NCBI GenBank assembly: GCA_006386115.1 | Contig: VFIW01000149.1 | Span: 1-64,000 of the forward strand | Source: Globisporangium splendens | Lineage: Eukaryota > Oomycota > Peronosporomycetes > Pythiales > Pythiaceae | DNA: 64,000 nucleotides | Direction of reading: 5' to 3' | In this document: one piece after another, positions 53,399 through 62,059 of the stretch | Position numbering within the stretch: the first letter of the stretch is position 1 | Layout: the number at the start of each line of letters is the position of its first letter | Made by a program: the position numbers and the translations under genes | Notes under the pieces: generated by a model | What the model was told of the DNA's origin: nothing | Databases searched by the model: none | Seen by the model: the letters and a program-made list of their open reading frames with translations, nothing else

Positions 53399-54529
53399 AT
53401 GCTGCCGTCCCTCGTTCTGCGCCTCTGCGCCGCGCGCACTGGTGCGTCTGCGCATCACCACACGCTCTGCACGTACACAACAAGAGTGCCTCTAACCACC
53501 TTCATCCTCTTTGTCTGTCTGCTTCTGTAGCGCTGCTCTCTGCAGCTCATCCAACCACCACCACCTTTGTGCGCCACATCTCCAAGAAGAAGACGCGGCT
53601 AGCGAACGTGCAGGTGCTCTGGCCGATCGCGGGCGTGGACGAGCCGCCGCAGCTGCTGCCGCACGAGATCGACTTCACGAACCGCCTGTTCAAGGCCGAG
53701 TCCAAGCTCATCACGTCCACGGCCGACGTGGACGATCTGCCCGAGTGGACGATCCCGGAGATCGCGTTCGCCGGCCGCTCCAACGTCGGCAAGTCGTCCA
53801 TCATCAACGCGATCGTGGGTCAGGCGGGACTCGTGCGCACGTCCAAGACTCCTGGACGCACGCAGAAGCTGCACTTCTTCTCGGTCGGCGGCAAAGTGGG
53901 CAGTCTACCCGATCTGTCGCTTGTGGACATGCCCGGGTACGGCTTCGCGACGGCGCCGAAAGCTGTGGTGGACGAGTGGCACGACCTTGTCGGCGGGTAC
54001 ATCAAGAAGCGCCGCGGCTCCAACCTCAAGACGATTTACCTGCTGATCGACAGCCGCCGTGGCATCGGCAAGGTCGACGAGGAGTTCATGGACTACCTTC
54101 ACGACCTCGGCATGATCTACCAGGTCGTATTCACAAAGGCGGACACGGTAAAGTGCTTTTGAAAGGTTTTAAGCAGAGCCTAGAGCTACGCTGTCACTTT
54201 GGGATCTCTAACTGAGCTCATGATGGTTTTCTGGCATGAATTAGGTGACGATTCCGGAGTTGACCAAGCAGATTCAAAAAGCCCAGGAGATCGCCATGCG
54301 GATAGATCGAATCGTACGTTTTCGCTTTGACCTGGCATATTCGAGAATTCGTGTTGTTTAATGGTGGTCGGATAAGCTGACTGGCCTCACCGTGTGGTCT
54401 TGTACATCTTTGCCTTTTTGTCAGAGTATGAACCCGGTCATTCACGTGTCGAGCACGAAGGAGAACTTTGGCATCCGTGAGCTCCAGCGCCACATGGTCA
54501 GTATGACGGGGATGCTGCTGAACCGGTAG
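53399..54529 (+). CDS. EngB/YsxC-type GTPase, probably mitochondrial, 4 exons
   Basis: Exons as read: 53399-53441, 53531-54147, 54245-54313 and 54425-54529, joined by GTGCGT, GTAAAG and GTACGT donors and pyrimidine-rich CAG/TAG acceptors; 277 residues. The first exon gives MLPSLVLRLCAARTA, an Arg-containing, acid-free start typical of a mitochondrial targeting sequence. The G domain shows G1 GRSNVGKSS, G2 region KTPGRTQKLHFF, G3 DMPGYG, G4 TKADT and G5 SSTKENFG, in EngB order (TrmE-Era-EngA-EngB family). Bacterial EngB is needed for large ribosomal subunit assembly; an organelle ribosome assembly role is inferred. The open frame upstream of 53399 is not needed. Confidence 0.9.
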
Positions 54530-54782
54530 TTCGAGCCAACAAGCGTCAAACGAATTCCGTACATGACTTTGGATTCTGGTGTCGTCGGATGTCGCAATTC
54601 TAGAACGTTGCGACTGTCGGAGCATTGTCAGGTTGCCAACCCTCTATAGGACAGAAAAGTCGCCTTCAACGATTGCAAGTATCTTCTTTCTTGCGCGGCC
54701 AGTCATTCTGTGTTGCTGCTCCCTTTCAGATCTCGGGTTGCTCGACTATTCACCTCCCGTCGTCTGCATGGCATCTCTTGAT
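54530..54782. other. Convergent spacer
   Basis: Only 3' flanks of the EngB-like and carboxypeptidase genes. Confidence 0.6.
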
Positions 54783-57700
54783 TTAGAACTCGGAGAGATA
54801 CGACTCGGGTCCAGATTGCTTCGATGCGTCCGAGTCGTCATCGTCCGAGCCAGAACGCGCATCATAATCTTCTTCTTCAGCTCCCCGACCATCACCGCCA
54901 CGTTTACCGGAAACGAGGCCGCATGCTTCCAGCAGCTTCTCCTTGCAACTTCCACCGCCGCCTCGGTCTCCTGTCACGAGAGAAAGCGGTCGCACGAGCG
55001 GCAACTCGACGGGCGATGGCGACGCAACTCGGATCAACTTTCCATGTCCCAATTTGCTGGAAGGCGGAGTGGGACACAAGTAGCCGCGGTTATAGAACGC
55101 TCCGAAGTCTCGTGTCTTGCGAGACTCGGTCTCTATTCCATCATGTTGCTGACCAAGAGCTGACACCAGCGCTTGCCCTGCCTTCGATGGCCTTCTGCCA
55201 GCACTGCCAGGCATGATCGGGAGCACGACGACCTCAGATGTTCGAGCACTCGCCAACGGAAGTGCGAGTAGGTTCTCGCTGAGGTCTTCCGTATCAGACA
55301 TTGCGGATGCGGACTTCTTGGAAAACCGTCCTTTCTTGCTGCTCTTTGATTTCTTTCGCTGCTTTGTAGTCGCTGGTTTCTTCTTCACGGAGGCTGAAGC
55401 AGCTTCAAGAGGCACTGATCCCTCCTGCATCTCGGCTGCTGGTGCTTCTTCGCAGGCAGCAGCATCCTCGTCCACTTCTTCATCATCATGAGGAGATGGT
55501 TTCTCTTTGCTGCCTTTCCCCTTGTCTTTCTTGGACTTATTCCGCTTGCTGCTTCCTTTCTTCGACTGTTTTCGTGCAGCTCGTGATCCCTTTTGGCGGC
55601 GGGAGTGTCTTCTAGGCTTCTCCGACGTCCGTCGCTCCCCTTGGCTCCCGTTTTCTGGCGCACTGTTGTAGCCATGGAGCGGATCGTCGGCGCCAACTTC
55701 TCCATGGAGTGAGTTTGGAGGAATCGGCTCGTCCTCAGCGTCAGATAGATCCGAGTCCATCGATACAAGATCGTCGATCTCATCGTCCAGGTCGACTTCA
55801 GGGTTTGCAAAAAGCTCTGAAATCGCAACTTGGCAGTCGCTGAGCAGATCACTCGACATCTCGATCGAAGCCGCGAGTCTAGCTTCGTTATCAAGCTTGA
55901 TCGAACCACTGGACTGGGGGATTTGCATGTGACTTGGTTCTTTAGAATGCTGTTTCGCCGAGTCTTCTCCTTGAGCATCCAGTATTTTTACCTCGGTAAC
56001 CAGATCAAAGTAAATGAGCAAGCTCTGACACCATGACTTGCCCATTTCTTCGAGATCCCACGTCGAGAACTGCGTGTCCTTTCGAGGACCAAAGTCAGGG
56101 ACACAGAAGGACGCCTCGAGCGTGTAGCTGTTGATCACTCCGAGCTCGTGGTTGACAACCACGCGGGCTGTGTTCAGTTTCGACTTGTGGACTGTGAAAT
56201 CGCAGCTTGGAAACGAGAAGAAATGCGAGTTCTTCGCGACCACCATCGGAAACACGCGCGGATCATTGCTCAACCTCGCGCGAAGGTTCGCCGTGCTGCT
56301 CGTGTACATCGCTGGGCTCACGCTAACGAAATTCGAAAAGCTGCTCCCCATACTCGCACTGAGCGGTGCCGACGCTGTTGCTATTGCTTTCTTGCTCGAT
56401 TTTTTGTTGTAGCAGCCGTATGTGAAGATATTACGATTGAGACTATGGCCGTGCAAATCGCAGTAGATCGCGACGCGGTCGCGTGCCTGGAGGTTTGCAA
56501 TCTGGCGCTTTAAGTGATACACCGTGGGGAACAATTTCTCGACCGGGTACGACCATTCCCGATTAAGATCCCACCCAGCGAGGTTGACGCGCGTGTTGCT
56601 GTTGATCACACCGTCCGGATTCAGCATCGGGACGACCTTGAACACGAAATGCTTGCGCAAGATCTGTGCTCCGCTCGATGGACCCGTGAGGTAGTCTATC
56701 ATGCCTTTCATCATCCAGCTGCTGTTCGGCTCCCCAGGATGGACGCGCGCAGGTAGCACGATGACTATTAAGCGAGAAGCAACGTCCAACCAGGTTAGCT
56801 GGATTCGCAAACATTGTATACCTCCATCAACGCGCCATAAATGGCGACAAGGTTTTCGTTGATGAGTACGCACCGCGCTTTTCATCAGGTGGGGTGCTGT
56901 CCTTTCCCGACGACGTGATCGTGAGCAAGTCACAGGTGTTCAGCGCAATACTTTGGCACAACTCGGTGCGACGGCACACTGCAGCGCGCTTGGAGTCGCG
57001 TTCCAGCTTCTCCAGGTACTCCATTAAATCTACAAAGATCGAAGATACACAAGTAAACCGTGTCAGCTCACAACGATGGTAGCATTTGCCTGTAGCGTCA
57101 TCTTACCAGTGTATGTGTACGGCCGGAGGCACGCAAAGTAGACGCAGTCGTGCTCGTGCTCGAATTCATACTGGAAGCTCAGGCAGTTAGTGCCAGCTGG
57201 GCTGTCTGGCGATAACGACACATCGTAACGCACGTGGGTGCCTCGATGGACCCACCCGATGCCTTTTGTGTCGGCGTCGATCTCCGAGTACACCACTGGC
57301 TGCAGTCCATTCCCAAAGAGCGCGCCACTTTTCGCGAGGTTGGTAAGCGAGAATTTGTAGACAATGCCAGGCACGCCATTGCGCACTTCAAAGTAGAACC
57401 ACTGACGGTACGCGCTGTTCTTGATATCCGGGTGAATCATCAGCTCGTACTCTTGACCTGCATGCCACACGAAGCAGTGAGATTGAGAAAGAAGGGAAAG
57501 GAAAGAACACACAAATCGACTCGTACGATTCGTGGATGGCATGCTCCTGTCTTCGTGTCGATAGATACGCTCGGCTCGCATCAGATTCCCGCTTTCAAAG
57601 AGCGAGTCAAACACCAGAGTGTCCTCGGGCGCGCCGCAGTTCGCATACACCTCAGGCTGATTGTACTCGTAGACGCGGAGCCGCGCAATAACTTCTCGGG

Positions 57701-57857
57701 CTTCGTCTTCCTCGGCTTCGCTCTCGATCAGCATACGATTCTCGCGCAAAATCGACTCGGGCTCTCGCAATGACGTCAGTGACGACGAAGAACCATCCGC
57801 TGGGTTTACACGGCCAGCGGCACTCTCGATAAGGTGGCGACGAACGGGTAAATGCAT
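54783..57857 (-). CDS. Cytosolic carboxypeptidase (M14, tubulin deglutamylase-like), 4 exons
   Basis: Exons as read: 57857-57527, 57457-57107, 57029-56874 and 56764-54783; 939 residues, all junction phases agreeing. The N-terminal part is the beta-rich domain specific to cytosolic carboxypeptidases (YRQWFYFEVRN, YKFSLTNLAKSG, GWVHRGTHVRY). The catalytic domain has the zinc ligands in RVHPGEPNSSW, substrate residues in LNREW, the second ligand in CDLHGHS, and the catalytic glutamate in NSYTLEASF. The last 350 or so residues are a disordered tail alternating acidic and Lys/Ser-rich runs. CCP/AGBL enzymes remove glutamates from tubulin tails in cilia. Start at 57857 (MHLPVRRH) is the first ATG of an open frame. 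Confidence 0.9.
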
Positions 57858-58632
57858 GGGCCGCACACCAGGGACCCCTGTACGCGCGAGGCGAACTTCG
57901 TCGGGTAAGTGGATCAAGGCAACGGTGGTGGTAGAAGCGTATCGATGTTTTCGCTCGCACGGAAGCGATTCGAGCGGAGCTTCGCTGCGCTCATCGACAT
58001 GCTTTCCTGTTGGCGTTGGTGCTTACGTCAGGCTCAGACGCTGGAATCATGGAGTAGCAGAGCGATCACGGTCGCAACTTTCCACGTCTACCGAAATCAT
58101 TACTGCTGCCGACTTTGCTGGTATGAACGGATAATTACTGACGCCGAAGGCAGAAGGAGTCAAAGCTCAACGAAGTCAGCGCAGCACGCGATCGGACAAC
58201 ACCCCAGACACCAGCATGTTTACCTTTTTTGGTCGGGTCACTTTGTTACCGCCGAAAGGACGTGGGTTTCAGAAAACAAAGCAAACAACACATGCCACCA
58301 CACGTTGTTAAAACTGCTGAAATCTCGATGGCTGCACTGAGAACTGCACATCCATTTTTTCAGTCTGAGTCGCTGAGGAGTCAAGTGAAAAATGACGTCA
58401 CTCCAACGACAACCAGCAAACAGGGAGCTCAGCATCACTAGTGGTTGGCCTCGTCACGTGCGACTTTGCGATAGTCTTGTCCTTTCGTCTGCAGCCTCAT
58501 AAGTTGCTCCTGTATGGCAGCTTCCCAGACTCACCACTGGCTGGCGCGAAAGATAATGTCGATGCCGCAGTTGAAGGCAAAACAAACCCGGTCCAACGGT
58601 GGCACTCGTATGCCTTCACCCACGAAAACTGC
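57858..58632. other. Intergenic, divergent promoter region
   Basis: Lies between the carboxypeptidase (minus) and the first SANT-like gene (plus). No gene seen; the initiator of the plus gene starts at its right end. Confidence 0.5.
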
Positions 58633-58648
58633 CACATTCCACATTTCG
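58633..58648 (+). promoter_or_regulatory. Oomycete initiator of SANT-like gene 1
   Basis: CACATTCCACATTTCG matches the Inr consensus and lies 35-50 bases before the ATG at 58683. Confidence 0.7.
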
Positions 58649-58682
58649 CACTCGCCGCCACAGACAAACAGCACTCACACAG

Positions 58683-60101
58683 ATGGCTGCCGATTGGACG
58701 CGAGACGAGAACATGCTTCTGCTTCGAGTGTGGGGTGAGACCAATAGCGATGATCGAGCCAGCAGTGATCCGCAGTGGGCACTTCGTCGTGCATACAAAC
58801 TCTTTGCGCATATTTGTGGGGGAATGGCGACACGAAGTGAGTCGGCAGTGTGCGAGCAGATTGCGACGCTGCGCTTCAACTTTGACTTCATTCAGCAGTT
58901 CGACGAAATGCAGCGAGAGCGCGGGAAGAAACGATCCGAGAGCTGGTTTGCTCTCAGTCCGCGACAGCGAAAAGAAGCCTTTCGCCACAAGGTTGGAAGA
59001 AAATGCACGTATATCCCCTTGGATTACCGCATGTTCGCAGCATTGGAAGCAATCCAAGATCAATCCTGTGATGCTTCGACAGAAAGATCCTCATCACGAG
59101 TTGCCGACAGCGCAGTTCATGGTCCCCTCGCAGGTGGCGTTTGGACGATTGCCGAGTTGGTAACGCTCGTCCAAGCGTGGCGGGAGATCATTGACTACGC
59201 TCAGTGCACGCTGAAGTCATTGCCACATGATCTGAACCAACGAATCTATTACCTGTTCGTAAAGCTTTGGGGAAGGGCTACGCAGCGAACGACGAAAGCA
59301 GTCTACGATAAGAAATTGGTTCTCGCGTCCACGCACAAGACGGTCACGAGTCTCTTGAACCACCCACAACAGAAGTACCGCAAGTGGTTTTCGTCCTCGA
59401 AAAACCGCAAACTCGAATTTCTGAAGTCACAGTGTGACCCGACGACCAAGGTTCAAGTCACAGCCTTTGACGAAGATCTTTATGAAGAACTTGGAGACAT
59501 TCTAGCAGCTGAAGATGCGCTGAGGGATGGATGCGATCATGCGCGTTCGGAGAGGAACGACAGCGATGGTGAGGCTGACTTCCCACCACTCACGCTGCGC
59601 AATGACAGCGACCGAAAACGTCATCACGCGTCAACTCCGTCGACAAGGAGCACGGCCAGCCGAGTGCTCGATTTGTCAATGGAGCACCAAGCGCATGGTA
59701 CACAATATCGAGACTGTGACCAACGGAGTCGAGACCGGGCAAAAGCTGCCACGGCAGTCAACGACGAGAGCAAAATCGATGCGATCGAGACTCGCTGTCG
59801 CGGAGCCGCCACAGGGTATCAATGTGAGGTCGCATCGGAGCTGCGGATGATTGCACATGCGCTTGAGGATCAAGTTGAGCGGATCCAACGCATTCTCCAT
59901 GGGCTGAGTCGCGATCAATCGAGCGAGGATAACGTTCTTCAAGATCGGGGTCAAAACGAGGGACGTCGAAAACGCGGAAATGATGAGAACGTCGGAAAGG
60001 AACGGAGAAGTGCACGCTGCCAGTACGACGACGACGACGATGATAATGAGGAGGAACGGCATTCACGCAAGTGGAGGCGGCTACGGAGACGCAAAGATTG
60101 A
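58683..60101 (+). CDS. Two-repeat Myb/SANT-like protein, paralogue 1
   Basis: 472 residues from the ATG at 58683, single exon. Two copies of a roughly 130-residue module: each begins with a tryptophan helix (WTRDENMLLLRVW at about residue 5; WTIAELVTLVQAWREI at about 153), continues through a helical part and ends with a WF motif plus a YD/DLY segment (SWFALSPRQRKEAF, LDYRMFAAL; KWFSSSKNRKLEFL, FDEDLYEEL). The W-E-LLRAW helix resembles Myb/SANT trihelix DNA-binding modules, but this is pattern recognition only. The C-terminus is acidic then strongly basic (RKWRRLRRRKD), a possible nuclear signal. Neighbouring genes at 60.4 and 62.1 kb share the module. Confidence 0.7.
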   Translation: MAADWTRDENMLLLRVWGETNSDDRASSDPQWALRRAYKLFAHICGGMATRSESAVCEQIATLRFNFDFIQQFDEMQRERGKKRSESWFALSPRQRKEAFRHKVGRKCTYIPLDYRMFAALEAIQDQSCDASTERSSSRVADSAVHGPLAGGVWTIAELVTLVQAWREIIDYAQCTLKSLPHDLNQRIYYLFVKLWGRATQRTTKAVYDKKLVLASTHKTVTSLLNHPQQKYRKWFSSSKNRKLEFLKSQCDPTTKVQVTAFDEDLYEELGDILAAEDALRDGCDHARSERNDSDGEADFPPLTLRNDSDRKRHHASTPSTRSTASRVLDLSMEHQAHGTQYRDCDQRSRDRAKAATAVNDESKIDAIETRCRGAATGYQCEVASELRMIAHALEDQVERIQRILHGLSRDQSSEDNVLQDRGQNEGRRKRGNDENVGKERRSARCQYDDDDDDNEEERHSRKWRRLRRRKD

Positions 60102-60379
60102 GTCAGTTAATCCCAGTTGAATGCGTGCAAGCGAGGGTAAACAAGAATACAGTACGCGCTTACTTGAGTTGTTTGTGTTATGGAGAACCAATCTCATGAT
60201 GCCGGCGGAAACGCCCCCAAAGTTCAACGTCATTCTGCACTCAGAGAATCAGATGCTTCTCGCGATCGGCGTCTTTCGGCTTGCACAAACAAGTTGTGAG
60301 CTGGACCGTCAAATAAAACCGCTGGGCTTTCGTCGCCTGATCAGCTGCGATCAGCATAGCATCGTTGTCCTTCTTCAGG

Positions 60380-61753
60380 CTACTCTGTATCAGGAACCGA
60401 CGATCCTGCGTTGCGGCTTCGCACCAACTCTTCCAGCAATACACGATTGCGCGCACGCTCCGCCAGATGCTCTCGGTGTCGTCTCTCGCGTTCCTGTCGC
60501 TTTGCCTCCCTCAGCAGCTCCTTTTCGTTTCGCAGTTGCCTCCGTTCGTCCTCCTCGTGTTGTATCTTGTCTCGAATCTCCTGGATCATGGTGTTCAGGG
60601 CTGCAGCCTTGACGCCGAGTTGTCTGACAACGCCTACAAGCGCTGCTTCTGGATCGACTTTCAGCTTCTTTGTCGCGCAACTGTTGTCATCATCCCCAGG
60701 CGGAGTGTCATTCTCAAATTCTGCATCGAACGGCACACTCGCAGGTTCCTCCAGTGTCCCATAGAGCTGCAGATTGCGGCGCGCAATCGCTAGTTCCTGC
60801 TGCGCGCGCTTCTCGGCCGCCGCCTTGGCTTCCCTCGCTTCCTCCGTGAACGATTCCTCGATGCCGTGGATCACTTGCAGCTGCGCGAACATGGCTTCGT
60901 CCAGGTCAATGAACGAGTGCTTCGACTGCTGCTTCAGCTCGTACACGCGCTGCTCACGCTCGCTCTCGCGCATGGTGAACCATTCCGGCTGGTTCGCAGC
61001 GCGGCGCTCGGCGTTGAACTCGAGAATGTATTTGAACGTAGTCATGAGATGCTTGCGCTTGCCATTGAACGCCTTGGACCTCCGGAGCGGCGTGTGGGGC
61101 TCCGAGAGCGCAGTGAACCGCTCGAAAGCGCGCGCATTGAGCACACCGTTGGTCTCCTGCGCGACAGCGTCGCCTCCTTGCTCCAGAGCCTCGCGCCACG
61201 CGCGCAAAAGCCGCATGATTTCGTCGCGCGACCAGCGCACCGAGACGTTGTCCAGCACGCGCTTGAGCTTGGACTGGCGCTTCTGCTTCTGCAGCCCGGC
61301 CAGGACGCGCAGCTCGTTGAAAATCTCCTCGTCCATTTGAGACACAAACTGCATGGTCCTCATTTTAGAGAAGGATGCGCGCACGTGGACCTCGCGCTGC
61401 TGCTCCGTGAGTGTCTGGAACCAGTGATTGCGCGCTTCACCGTCATATTCAGCGGCTCCAACAGCAGAAGCTGCCTTGGCTGCATAGTTAGTGTTGAACT
61501 CTGCCACGAACTTGTACGAGCGCATGAGGTTGTACATCATGGCCACGAGCGCGGACGCATCCTTGCTGGTGCTGGCTGCGCGGAACGCGTCGAACACGCG
61601 CGCGTCCGACGCCTCATCTGGTGCTGCGCTGTGGTCAGAGGCGACGAGACGCCACGCGCGCAGCAGCTGCACGATCTCCTCGCGCGTCCAGACGCTCTCT
61701 GCGGCGGAAGCAGCGGCAGAAGAAGCGTCGACGGTGTCATGCTGCGCGTCCAT
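60380..61753 (-). CDS. Two-repeat Myb/SANT-like protein, paralogue 2
   Basis: 457 residues from the ATG at 61753. Modules start at residue 22 (WTREEIVQLLRAWRLV) and about 172 (RWSRDEIMRLLRAWREAL), each followed by YKFVAEFN/FKYILEFN, then WFQTLTEQQRE / WFTMRESEREQ, and a D.E.F/M closing segment (MDEEIFNEL, LDEAMFAQL). The last 75 residues form a basic coiled coil (IRDKIQHEEDERRQL, ERRHREHLAERARN). It has the same architecture as the genes on either side and divergent orientation to the next. Nuclear DNA- or chromatin-binding is inferred only. An initiator-like CCATTTTCCAAATAA sits just upstream. Confidence 0.72.
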   Translation of the reverse strand: MDAQHDTVDASSAAASAAESVWTREEIVQLLRAWRLVASDHSAAPDEASDARVFDAFRAASTSKDASALVAMMYNLMRSYKFVAEFNTNYAAKAASAVGAAEYDGEARNHWFQTLTEQQREVHVRASFSKMRTMQFVSQMDEEIFNELRVLAGLQKQKRQSKLKRVLDNVSVRWSRDEIMRLLRAWREALEQGGDAVAQETNGVLNARAFERFTALSEPHTPLRRSKAFNGKRKHLMTTFKYILEFNAERRAANQPEWFTMRESEREQRVYELKQQSKHSFIDLDEAMFAQLQVIHGIEESFTEEAREAKAAAEKRAQQELAIARRNLQLYGTLEEPASVPFDAEFENDTPPGDDDNSCATKKLKVDPEAALVGVVRQLGVKAAALNTMIQEIRDKIQHEEDERRQLRNEKELLREAKRQERERRHREHLAERARNRVLLEELVRSRNAGSSVPDTE

Positions 61754-61766
61754 TGCTTTCTTTGCA

Positions 61767-61782
61767 TTATTTGGAAAATGGT
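61767..61782 (-). promoter_or_regulatory. Initiator-like site of SANT-like gene 2
   Basis: Minus strand ACCATTTTCCAAATAA, 14-29 bases before the ATG; an acceptable but imperfect Inr match. Confidence 0.5.
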
Positions 61783-61967
61783 GGGGACCTAGGTGACTTT
61801 GGAAGCGTCTATCCTCTAGTAATGGATAGAGAATATTATCTGTTTATAAAATGGTATATTGGAATGGTTTGCATGATCAAACATTAAGTTTACTTCTGTT
61901 TAGAAGGATGAACTATCCATATGCACATTACAAAGGGTTTAAAAGTATGCTGACAGTACTCTCTGAA

Positions 61968-62010
61968 GTTTTTTGTTTTTTGTTTTTTGTTTTTTGTTTT
62001 TTGTTTTTTT
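61968..62010 (+). repeat. (TTTTTTG)n microsatellite
   Basis: Five or so units of a 7-base repeat (GTTTTTT) in the divergent spacer, about 50 bases before the start codon of SANT-like gene 3. Confidence 0.85.
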
Positions 62011-62059
62011 CGAAAGCCCTTTACCACCTCTCCATTATCACAAGGCACTTCAAACCAAC

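Noticed and set aside
53511..54215. Plus-strand alternative frame of 234 codons over the EngB gene
   Set aside because: Arg/Ala/Gly-rich shadow of the G-domain frame; the GTPase motifs are in the other frame.
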